Shown here: one piece after another, positions 1 through 6,220 of the stretch | Numbering within the stretch: the first letter of the stretch is position 1 | Layout: each line of letters opens with the position of its first letter | Source of the DNA: an uncultured Parabacteroides sp. | Lineage (GTDB): Bacteria > Bacteroidota > Bacteroidia > Bacteroidales > Tannerellaceae | Assembly: GCA_947074335.1 (NCBI GenBank) | Contig: CAMTPG010000029.1 | Coordinates: 1-13,951 of the forward strand | DNA length: 13,951 nt | Direction of reading: 5' to 3' | Notes under the pieces: generated by a model | What the model was told of the DNA's origin: nothing | Seen by the model: the letters and a program-made list of their open reading frames with translations, nothing else | The model's database searches: none | Position numbers and translations under genes: made by a program

Positions 1-1352
1 GAAAAAATCAGAAATCAATGCGTGATGTGCCGATTGCAGAAATCAAAGAATATGCGGCCGAAGATGCCGATGTAACATTGCGCCTGAAAAATTATTTCGA
101 ACCTCAACTGAAAAAAGGCGGTGTGGAAAAATTATTCCATGAAATCGAAATGCCGCTGGTATCGGTATTGGCCGACATGGAATTTACGGGTGTAACCGTG
201 AACACAGAAACTCTGAAACAATCATCGATTACGCTGAAGCATGCCTTACAAAAACTGGAGACAGAGATTTACGAATTATCCGGTCATGAATTTAATATCA
301 ATTCTACCCGCCAGGTGGGCGAAGTGCTCTTCGACCGGCTGAAAGTAGAAGAGAAAGCCAAAAAAACAAAAACCGGCGGTTACAGCACCAGCGAAGAGGT
401 ACTGGAAAAACTGCGGGCCAAACATCCGGTGATTGGTAAGATTCTCGAATACCGCGGACTCAAAAAACTGCTCAGCACTTACATCGATTCGCTACCGGCC
501 ATGATCAATCCGCAAACCGGAAAAATTCATACCTCCTACAACCAGGCGGTTACCGCAACCGGCCGGTTGAGTTCTACCAATCCGAACCTGCAAAATATCC
601 CGATCCGCGATGAGATGGGACGCGAAATCCGAAAAGCCTTTACGGCCGATAATGCGGATTGCCTCTTTTTCTCGGCCGATTATTCGCAGATCGAACTGCG
701 CATCATGGCGCACCTGAGCAACGATACCAACATGATCGAAGCCTTCAACAGCGGTGCCGATATTCATGCTGCCACGGCTGCGAAAATTTACGGTGTGCCA
801 CTCGATCAGGTCACTTCGGATATGCGCCGAAAGGCCAAAACGGCCAACTTCGGCATCATATACGGCATCTCGGTATTCGGGCTGGCCGAGCGACTCAATA
901 TCCCGCGCGGCGAGGCCAAAGAGCTGATCGAAGGTTATTTCCGCACCTATCCCGGCGTGCGTGCCTATATGGACGAAAGCATCGAAGTAGCCAAAGAAAA
1001 CGGCTATGTGGAAACCATTTACCACCGCAAACGCTTTCTGCCGGATATTTATTCGGGCAATGCCGTAGTGCGCGGGTATGCCGAGCGCAATGCCATTAAC
1101 GCACCAATTCAGGGCAGCGCCGCCGATATCATCAAAGTGGCCATGATCCATATTTTCGATCGCCTGGAAAAAGAGGGACTGCAATCGAAAATGATTCTGC
1201 AGGTGCACGATGAGTTGAATTTTAATGTACCGCGCGAAGAAATGCCGCGCCTCAAAGAGCTGGTTCTCGAAGCCATGGAGCATGTACTGAAACTTCGTGT
1301 ACCGCTACTGGCCGATTGCGGCATGGGCGAAAACTGGCTCGAAGCGCATTAA
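1..1352 (+). CDS. polA: DNA polymerase I, C-terminal part (5' end outside window)
   Basis: This is the C-terminal part of family A DNA polymerase I, which fills gaps and replaces RNA primers during replication and repair in the cytoplasm. The reading frame is already open at base 3, so the ATG at 18 is internal and the N-terminal 5' nuclease and most of the 3'-5' exonuclease domain lie off the left edge. What remains begins near the exonuclease ExoIII motif: YAAED at about 51-65 keeps the Tyr and Asp of YxxxD. The polymerase domain is complete. Motif A (DYSQIELR) starts at 678 with its metal-binding Asp, motif B (RRKAKTANFGIIYG) starts at 825, and motif C (QVHDE) starts at 1200 with the second catalytic Asp. 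The frame ends in TAA directly before an intrinsic terminator. No frameshift or missing catalytic residue is visible. The family assignment is secure. Confidence 0.97.
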   Translation, partial: KNQKSMRDVPIAEIKEYAAEDADVTLRLKNYFEPQLKKGGVEKLFHEIEMPLVSVLADMEFTGVTVNTETLKQSSITLKHALQKLETEIYELSGHEFNINSTRQVGEVLFDRLKVEEKAKKTKTGGYSTSEEVLEKLRAKHPVIGKILEYRGLKKLLSTYIDSLPAMINPQTGKIHTSYNQAVTATGRLSSTNPNLQNIPIRDEMGREIRKAFTADNADCLFFSADYSQIELRIMAHLSNDTNMIEAFNSGADIHAATAAKIYGVPLDQVTSDMRRKAKTANFGIIYGISVFGLAERLNIPRGEAKELIEGYFRTYPGVRAYMDESIEVAKENGYVETIYHRKRFLPDIYSGNAVVRGYAERNAINAPIQGSAADIIKVAMIHIFDRLEKEGLQSKMILQVHDELNFNVPREEMPRLKELVLEAMEHVLKLRVPLLADCGMGENWLEAH

Positions 1353-1408
1353 ACGGGAATCAAAACGAATCCAATTACATCAGATATAAACAGATGCTGT
1401 CTGTCATC

Positions 1409-1441
1409 AAAATCCGATCTCAAAATGATCGGATTTTTTTT
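1409..1441 (+). terminator. Intrinsic terminator of polA
   Basis: An 11-bp perfect stem (1409-1419 with 1427-1437, core AATCCGATC/GATCGGATT) has a 7-base loop and runs into a T tract through 1441. It lies about 57 bases after the polA stop and is oriented to end polA transcription. Confidence 0.9.
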
Positions 1442-1455
1442 GGTTGATAAAGCAA

Positions 1456-1483
1456 TTGCCTTTCGATAATTATCGAAAGGCAA
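1456..1483. repeat. 28-bp perfect palindrome between polA and ychF
   Basis: The half-site TTGCCTTTCGATAA (1456-1469) is followed with no spacer by its exact reverse complement (1470-1483). Pairing stops at the next base on each side (A/A). There is no T tract after either arm, so it is not a classical terminator. It sits between the polA terminator and the putative ychF promoter, about 105 bases upstream of the -7 box. It could be a dimeric regulator site or a cruciform-forming element; the sequence does not tell which. Confidence 0.6.
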
Positions 1484-1587
1484 ACTCATTACACAGCATG
1501 GCCGGAAAACGCCTCATCCGGAATTCTTTATATTGATTAAGAAATCAGAAAGTATAAGAATATGACTGATTTAGCCTGAATTTTAAC

Positions 1588-1595
1588 TATCTTTG
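1588..1595 (+). promoter_or_regulatory. Bacteroidota-type -7 promoter box for ychF
   Basis: TATCTTTG fits the Bacteroidota -7 consensus TAnnTTTG exactly and lies 38 bases before the ychF ATG, giving a short A-rich leader. The -33 element is poor: no TTTG at the usual spacing, only TTTA-like sequence around 1570. The start point would fall near 1602. Confidence 0.6.
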
Positions 1596-1633
1596 CACTC
1601 CAAAATAGAATATCAAGAATTTAAAATAAAAAT

Positions 1634-2737
1634 ATGGCATTACAATGTGGTATTGTAGGACTTCCTAATGTTGGAAAATCTACACTGTTTAATTGCTTAT
1701 CAAATGCAAAAGCGCAGTCTGCAAACTTCCCTTTTTGTACAATCGAACCGAACGTGGGTGTAATTACCGTACCCGACGAGCGACTCAATAAACTGGCCGA
1801 ACTGATTAACCCCCAGCGCATCGTTCCTACTACGGTAGAGATCGTAGACATCGCCGGTTTGGTAAAAGGTGCCAGCAAAGGCGAAGGTCTGGGCAATAAA
1901 TTTTTGGCTAACATCCGCGAAACAGATGCAATTCTGCATGTATTGCGCTGCTTCGACGACGAAAATATTGTACACGTAGACGGTCGTGTGGATCCGGTTC
2001 GCGACAAAGAAATCATCGACACCGAGCTGCAGATCAAAGACCTCGAAACAGTAGATACACGCATCGCCAAAGTGCAAAAACAGGCACAGACCGGCGGCGA
2101 CAAACAGGCAAAACAGATGTACGACGTACTGGTGAAATTTAAAGAAGCACTGGAACAGGGAAAAAGCGCCCGTACGGTTACTTTCGATTCGAAAGAGGAT
2201 CAGCGCATCGCCCGCGAACTGTTTCTGCTTACCAGCAAACCGGTTATGTATGTTTGTAATGTAGACGAAAACAGCGCCGTAAGCGGTAACAAATATGTTG
2301 AAGCCGTACGCGAAGCGGTTAAAGATGAAAATGCACAAATCCTGGTAGTTGCCGCAAAAATAGAAAGCGAAATTGCCGAATTCGATACCTACGAAGAGCG
2401 CCAGATGTTCCTGCAGGAGATCGGTCTCGAAGAATCGGGCGTAAGCCGTCTGATCCAGTCGGCCTACAACCTGCTGAACCTGCAGACCTATATGACTGCC
2501 GGTGTACAGGAAGTTCGCGCCTGGACTTTCGAAAAAGGCTGGAAAGCGCCGCAATGTGCCGGTGTTATCCACACTGATTTCGAAAAAGGATTTATCCGTG
2601 CCGAAGTGATCAAATACGACGACTTCATTACTTACGGCTCTGAAGCAGCTGTAAAAGAGGCCGGAAAAATGAGTGTGGAAGGCAAAGAATATGTAGTTCA
2701 GGATGGCGACATCATGCATTTCCGCTTCAATGTATAA
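1634..2737 (+). CDS. ychF: Redox-responsive ATPase/GTPase YchF (Obg family)
   Basis: YchF (OLA1 in eukaryotes) is a P-loop protein of the Obg family that binds ribosomes and prefers ATP to GTP; it is linked to stress responses and translation control. The 367-residue length is typical. The G1 loop GLPNVGKST is at residues 9-17, and the G3 segment DIAGLVKG begins at residue 72 with Leu where classical GTPases have the catalytic Gln, as in the hydrophobic-substituted HAS-GTPases. The G4 position reads NVDE (209-212), the NxxE form that accounts for relaxed nucleotide preference in this family. A helical region follows G3 and a TGS domain occupies about residues 280-364, ending in HFRFNV. The start ATG is preceded by an A/T-rich leader with no Shine-Dalgarno sequence, usual for this phylum. 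Single-gene unit with its own promoter and terminator. Confidence 0.97.
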   Translation: MALQCGIVGLPNVGKSTLFNCLSNAKAQSANFPFCTIEPNVGVITVPDERLNKLAELINPQRIVPTTVEIVDIAGLVKGASKGEGLGNKFLANIRETDAILHVLRCFDDENIVHVDGRVDPVRDKEIIDTELQIKDLETVDTRIAKVQKQAQTGGDKQAKQMYDVLVKFKEALEQGKSARTVTFDSKEDQRIARELFLLTSKPVMYVCNVDENSAVSGNKYVEAVREAVKDENAQILVVAAKIESEIAEFDTYEERQMFLQEIGLEESGVSRLIQSAYNLLNLQTYMTAGVQEVRAWTFEKGWKAPQCAGVIHTDFEKGFIRAEVIKYDDFITYGSEAAVKEAGKMSVEGKEYVVQDGDIMHFRFNV

Positions 2738-2804
2738 ACTGTAAAAACAGCCGGCAGCCTTTCGGTTCCGGACTTAAATAAAAAACGGTTTGTCCGCATA
2801 TGAT

Positions 2805-2839
2805 AACCGGAAATTGGCAATTGCCGGTTTCCGGTTTTT
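2805..2839 (+). terminator. Intrinsic terminator of ychF
   Basis: AACCGGAAA (2805-2813) pairs with TTTCCGGTT (2828-2836). The helix continues through two G.U pairs and GGC/GCC to an AATT tetraloop and is followed by a T tract ending at 2839. It lies about 70 bases after the ychF stop. Confidence 0.85.
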
Positions 2840-2917
2840 CATTATTCGGGCAAATCATTTTTTATAATCCTCCATTAATTCTGATTTTATATAAACCTGC
2901 ATATCCCTGTCACAAAC

Positions 2918-2948
2918 CTTTCTTTTCTCCAGCTTGTTATTAAGTTTA
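2918..2948 (+). promoter_or_regulatory. Possible promoter of the channel-like gene
   Basis: TAAGTTTA (2941-2948) matches seven of eight positions of TAnnTTTG, with a weak CTTT 19 bases upstream at the -33 position. It would give a leader of about 25-30 bases before the ATG at 2982. This is a consensus match only. Confidence 0.35.
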
Positions 2949-2981
2949 CTATACACGCAAACGTAATTTAAACAATAAACA

Positions 2982-3959
2982 ATGAGTGGCTTTAGTGATT
3001 TTATTTACAAAAAAAAAGGCATATATGGTGTTTTACATATCATAATACTATTACTTTCTATCTATTTAATCGTCGATATTTCGTTCGATATTTATAACAA
3101 TATCGGATATCTGGAGCAAACCAAATACCTGCAGCACCAATTCTGGATCTGCATCTTCTTTATTTTAGTGTTTGTGCTCGAGTTTTTTCTTTCGAAAGAA
3201 AAATGGTATTATTTCCGCACACATTTTATATTCCTGCTGGTTTGTATACCTTATACCAATATTATCGATTATTTTGGTGTTTCTTTATCTAATGAAGCAC
3301 ATTATTTCATTCGTTTTATTCCGCTTATTCGGAGTGGTTATGCACTGGCAATCGTGGTAGGCTGGCTGACAAGCAGCAAAGCTTCCGGATTATTTATTTC
3401 GTATACCACCATGCTTTTGGCCACGGTTTACTTTGCCAGTCTGCTCTTTTTTGTGGTGGAACATAAAATTAATCCCGAAGTAAAAAATTATGAAGATTCG
3501 CTCTGGTGGGCATTTATGAATGTTACCACTGTGGGATCGAATATTTATGCCATTACGCCTACCGGGCGCATTTTATCGGTACTGCTATCTGCCTGCGGCA
3601 TGATGATGTTTCCTATTTTTACGGTTTATGTAACCAGTGTAGTACAAAATGCCAATCAGCGAAAAAAAGAGTATTACAAAAAAGAGCAGGAGGATAAACT
3701 GAACGAAGAGGCTAAAAAAGAGTCGAAAGCAGCAGCTCAGGCAGCCAAAACTTCTGCTGATGCACAGACCGGAACAACACAGGGCGAGGCTAAACAAACG
3801 GCCGGAAGTCAGAAAAATGAAGCTGCATCAACAAGAGATGCTGCTGCCGCAAAATCAGGCAATTCCAATACTTCGGCGGATTCAGACTCAGGTTCAGACT
3901 CTGATTCTGATTCGAATTCAGACTCTGATTCTGATAATGATCAAACCTCATTAATCTGA
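2982..3959 (+). CDS. Six-segment cation-channel-like membrane protein with altered pore filter and Ser-Asp tail
   Basis: The 325-residue protein has the layout of a voltage-gated-type channel subunit. Hydrophobic segments lie near residues 13-35, 53-70, 81-98, 107-128 (S4-like but with only Arg111 and Arg117), 136-160 and 195-222, with a pore loop at about 172-190 between the last two. The pore reads SLWWAFMNVTTVGSNIY, like a K+ channel P-loop (SLWWA..TTVGYGD), but the Tyr-Gly-Asp of the filter is Ser-Asn-Ile (186-188). Selectivity is therefore uncertain. After the last segment comes a Lys/Glu-rich stretch (226-250), an Ala/Thr/Lys-rich stretch (250-298) and a Ser-Asp repeat (298-320), all predicted cytoplasmic and disordered. 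The start has no Shine-Dalgarno sequence. No partner subunit is adjacent. The channel fold is well supported; conductance and gating are not known from the sequence. Confidence 0.8.
   Translation: MSGFSDFIYKKKGIYGVLHIIILLLSIYLIVDISFDIYNNIGYLEQTKYLQHQFWICIFFILVFVLEFFLSKEKWYYFRTHFIFLLVCIPYTNIIDYFGVSLSNEAHYFIRFIPLIRSGYALAIVVGWLTSSKASGLFISYTTMLLATVYFASLLFFVVEHKINPEVKNYEDSLWWAFMNVTTVGSNIYAITPTGRILSVLLSACGMMMFPIFTVYVTSVVQNANQRKKEYYKKEQEDKLNEEAKKESKAAAQAAKTSADAQTGTTQGEAKQTAGSQKNEAASTRDAAAAKSGNSNTSADSDSGSDSDSDSNSDSDSDNDQTSLI
3879..3941 (+). repeat. Ser-Asp hexanucleotide-type repeat at the 3' end of the channel gene
   Basis: A run of GAY-TCN codon pairs encodes alternating Asp and Ser with single Gly and Asn interruptions (residues 300-320). 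The near-repeats of GATTCT/GACTCA make the tract prone to length change by slippage in multiples of six bases, which would keep the reading frame. Confidence 0.75.
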
Positions 3960-3988
3960 AAACAGCCGGGTCGCCAAATCAAAAATAC

Positions 3989-4033
3989 AAAAAACGAGCC
4001 TGTCACTATTCCAGGACGGAACAGACAGGCTCG
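3989..4033 (-). terminator. Intrinsic terminator oriented on the minus strand
   Basis: CGAGCCTGTC (3995-4004) pairs with GACAGGCTCG (4024-4033); an inner TTCC/GGAA pair can extend the helix. Read on the minus strand the hairpin is followed by TTTTTT and then a further T-rich stretch; on the plus strand it is followed by A-rich sequence with no T tract. It may help end the channel transcript as a simple hairpin, but its full terminator form faces a transcript coming from the right, where no minus-strand gene is evident. Confidence 0.6.
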
Positions 4034-4121
4034 CCAACTAAAAGAATAAACCGTTTTATCGGTGATAAAAACTGACTCTCCCGAAAGAGAATACAGCTTA
4101 TTTCGTTTTGCTATTGATAAG

Positions 4122-4184
4122 AGAGTCTCCCGTAAAATAAAAACCAAAAATCTAAAACCAAAAATAACTGCTACGGGAGACTCT
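4122..4184. repeat. 13-bp perfect inverted repeat with 37-base A-rich spacer
   Basis: AGAGTCTCCCGTA (4122-4134) is exactly complementary to TACGGGAGACTCT (4172-4184). The spacer contains the 11-base near-repeat AAAACCAAAAA twice. A third, imperfect copy of the arm (GACTCTCCCG at 4074-4083) can compete for the same right arm over seven contiguous bases. The repeat has no T tract on either side, so it is not a terminator. The perfect pairing gives no hint of which strand is transcribed. Confidence 0.5.
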
Positions 4185-4273
4185 TGAAATGTATATAGTC
4201 AACAGGAATAATATAAAAAGTTAGTCTTAACAATATACATACTTATCAATATCAAATTATTCAATTTCAAAAA

Positions 4274-4563
4274 AAGGAACCGCCGGTAGTTTCGCAGGAT
4301 AGGCAATGATATCCACTTTTCACTGTATGACTGGCGAACTTTATCGAGTTCATAAGATCATCGTTTTAACTTAAACAAGGAGGTATAATCCCCTCACCTG
4401 TCAATCGTATTTTCATCACACATTTTCAATGCACTTTTCGGATACGAAGTCTTTAAAATACCTATTAAAAAGACAAATAAACAATATGATACCAACTCAA
4501 TATCCGAAGCCTGAAAAACTAAACTGATAAAAAAAATAAAACTCAGACTGCCGGCGGTTTTTT
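4274..4563 (+). ncRNA. Candidate structured non-coding RNA of about 290 bases, family unknown
   Basis: The two ends form 19 consecutive base pairs: AAGGAACCGCCGGTAGTTT (4274-4292) with AGACTGCCGGCGGTTTTTT (4545-4563). Four of these are G.U pairs when read as + strand RNA; on the minus strand they would be C.A mismatches, so + strand transcription is favoured. The right arm ends in a T tract that could mark the 3' end. Smaller hairpins inside include GGATA/TATCC (4297-4314), GAACT/AGTTC (4336-4351), GAGG/CCTC (4380-4395) and GTCTTT/AAAGAC (4449-4474). It lacks the signature sequences I know for RNase P, tmRNA and SRP RNA. 6S RNA, a mobile-element remnant or a long leader of the downstream transporter gene cannot be excluded. 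No clear promoter precedes it. Confidence 0.4.
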
Positions 4564-4731
4564 ACTACCCTTCATCTGGCAGAAACACTTTCCTGCGGAT
4601 AGTTGATTTTGATCTCTCAATGTAAGGCAAAAACAGATACACTCGATAATTGTTCTGGAAATTTCGTTAAACATTTTCTTTTTGAAGTTTATTATCATAA
4701 TGTTATATAAATAGATTTAAATCCGAAGATT

Positions 4732-4772
4732 TCAGCATTTTTCTAAACTTTTAAAATGCTGATTTGTTTTTT
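4732..4772 (+). terminator. Intrinsic terminator 47 bases upstream of the MFS gene
   Basis: TCAGCATTTT (4732-4741) pairs perfectly with AAAATGCTGA (4753-4762) around an 11-base loop and is followed by TTTGTTTTTT. It faces the + strand. It either ends an RNA made from the gap to its left or acts as a terminator in the leader of the transporter gene. Confidence 0.7.
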
Positions 4773-4819
4773 ATAATGAGCTTAAAATCAACGCGACGTT
4801 AAATTTAAAACTAAATTAT

Positions 4820-6043
4820 ATGGCTATTCAAACGGGTAAAGGAACCATTCCTGCAATTAAGCTGGTCGCTATTTATTCGATCTCCATGCTTACCTGTCTT
4901 TGCGGACTGGCTATTTCTCCGATTCTCGGAGATTTGAAAGATCTTTTCCATGCATCCGATGTCGAAATTCAGATGATCACCTCGCTTCCTGCATTGATGA
5001 TGATTCCGATCGTAATTATTTCAGGTAAATTATCTGAAAAGATTAACATGCTGCTGGTACTTGAAATCGGTCTGCTTATTTTCACCGGTGCAGGTATTTT
5101 GTATTTGTTATCCAATAAATTGTGGCAGATCATTGCTATCGGTATCATTCTGGGTATTGGTGCCGGTTTGGTGATTCCTATCTCAACCGGTATGATCTCA
5201 CATTATTTTATTGGTAAGTATCGTTCGAAACAGTTGGGACTTGGATCGGCGGTTACTAATATTTCATTAATTGCAGCAACGATTATAACCGGTAAACTGG
5301 CAGAAGTAAATTGGCATTTGCCTTTCCTGGTTTATTTATTGCCATTGGTTACCTTCTTCCTTTGCTTTACGCTAAAACCCAAAAAAGGCGAAAAACTCAA
5401 TCAGCAGGATGCAGATGCTGCCGGTACTGCCGAAGTGATTGATGCTTCAAAATTTGGAAAAAGCGGCATTATGGGCGGCAAAATTATACAGATTATGATT
5501 TTCTATCTGTTTGCTACATATACTGTTAATGTTATTCCGATCAACTTATCCATTCTATTGGAACAAAACGGATACGATTCGATGATTTCGGGTTGGATGA
5601 TGGCTATCTGGTTCTTCTTCATTATGTTGCCTGGATTCTTTATCAATCCGCTTATCAACTTCATGAAACGAAGTACAAAAATGATTTGTATGATTCTGGT
5701 CGGCGTGGGCTTGTGGTTTATGATTATGACTCCGCATCTGTGGACGGTTGTAATCGGTTGTGTACTTTCCGGATTCGGATTTGGTATTATCCAACCACAG
5801 CTTTATAATAAAACAACTTTAACTGCCGTACCGAAGAAAATGACATTTGCTTTGTCGCTGATGATGTCAATGAATTATCTGGCGCTGTTAATGGCTCCTT
5901 ATGTAATTCAGTTATTCAAAGATATATTTGGTAATCATACACAACAGTTCGGGTTTGTAATCAATATTGGTTTTGCCATTCTGATGTTTATCTGGGCATT
6001 GGTTGGCCGACGTTCATTCCTGTTCGATGATAAAGTAGAATAA
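4820..6043 (+). CDS. Major facilitator superfamily (MFS) transporter, substrate unknown
   Basis: The 407-residue protein has about 12 hydrophobic segments in two halves (roughly 12-186 and 222-397) joined by a hydrophilic loop around 187-220, the usual MFS plan for secondary transporters of the inner membrane. The TM2-TM3 loop carries SGKLSEKINML, a form of the MFS motif A. Glycine-rich helix-packing segments follow (IILGIGAGLVIP in TM4; LSGFGFGIIQP in the second half). The start ATG follows an AT-rich leader without a Shine-Dalgarno sequence, and a tandem TAATAA ends the gene. A terminator hairpin lies just upstream, which may bear on its regulation. No neighbouring enzyme or regulator hints at the substrate; drug, sugar or metabolite export are all possible. 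Family sure, function not. Confidence 0.9.
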   Translation: MAIQTGKGTIPAIKLVAIYSISMLTCLCGLAISPILGDLKDLFHASDVEIQMITSLPALMMIPIVIISGKLSEKINMLLVLEIGLLIFTGAGILYLLSNKLWQIIAIGIILGIGAGLVIPISTGMISHYFIGKYRSKQLGLGSAVTNISLIAATIITGKLAEVNWHLPFLVYLLPLVTFFLCFTLKPKKGEKLNQQDADAAGTAEVIDASKFGKSGIMGGKIIQIMIFYLFATYTVNVIPINLSILLEQNGYDSMISGWMMAIWFFFIMLPGFFINPLINFMKRSTKMICMILVGVGLWFMIMTPHLWTVVIGCVLSGFGFGIIQPQLYNKTTLTAVPKKMTFALSLMMSMNYLALLMAPYVIQLFKDIFGNHTQQFGFVINIGFAILMFIWALVGRRSFLFDDKVE

Positions 6044-6073
6044 TAATTCTGATTTGTTTGTTTTTATATGAAT

Positions 6074-6107
6074 AAGGCCTGATTGCAAATTGCTGATCAG
6101 GCCTTTT
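6074..6107 (+). terminator. Intrinsic terminator between convergent MFS and mutS genes
   Basis: AAGGCCTGAT (6074-6083) pairs with ATCAGGCCTT (6096-6105) around a 12-base loop, followed by TTTTCTTT on the + strand. On the minus strand the tail (TTATTC) is weaker, so it may serve mutS less efficiently. The rest of 6044-6220 shows nothing further. Confidence 0.85.
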
Positions 6108-6220
6108 CTTTGTATACTGTAAATTATAGCTGTATTCTTGCCGATAAGAAGATTCATGCTTTAGATCGAATCATCCTGATCTCCCCGAATAAATCAGAAA
6201 GAAATAATAACAGATGAGCG

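Larger units (their letters stand above)
3960..4819. other. 860-bp intergenic region rich in inverted repeats, no convincing gene
   Basis: Both strands carry only short or unconvincing reading frames. The region holds, in order: a hairpin with a T tract on the minus strand (3989-4033), a 7-bp hairpin (4054-4060 with 4064-4070), a 13-bp inverted repeat (4122-4134 with 4172-4184), an 8-bp inverted repeat ATGTATAT/ATATACAT (4189-4196 with 4233-4240), a 19-bp long-range helix (4274-4292 with 4545-4563), and an intrinsic terminator (4732-4772) just before the MFS gene. The stretch 4564-4731 is AT-rich and shows no strong structure. No tRNA, rRNA or familiar riboswitch was recognised. Confidence 0.7.

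Noticed and set aside
1700..2719. Long open frame antisense to ychF
   Set aside because: It lies wholly opposite a gene with clear family motifs and shows no domain of its own; it reflects codon usage on the other strand.
3970..4037. Direct repeat TCGCCAA flanking the minus-strand terminator, as a possible target-site duplication or CRISPR-like repeat
   Set aside because: Only two short copies, with a simple hairpin between them and no mobile-element content.
3941..4147. Minus-strand 68-codon frame after the channel gene
   Set aside because: It spans the minus-strand terminator hairpin and the 13-bp repeat arm and has no recognisable domain; an RNA explanation fits better.
4384..4389. TATAAT as an E. 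coli-type -10 box (also at 4772-4777)
   Set aside because: Bacteroidota primary sigma factor uses TAnnTTTG; no matching -35 element is present, and one copy overlaps the terminator T tract.
4429..4527. Plus-strand 32-codon frame inside the candidate RNA (MHFSDTKSLKYLL...)
   Set aside because: No nearby ribosome signal and no known family; most likely chance in AT-rich sequence.
4274..4563. MITE or insertion-sequence remnant with terminal inverted repeats
   Set aside because: No target-site duplication is seen at the flanks, no transposase fragment is inside, and all departures from perfect complementarity are G.U pairs, which favours RNA. Not fully excluded.
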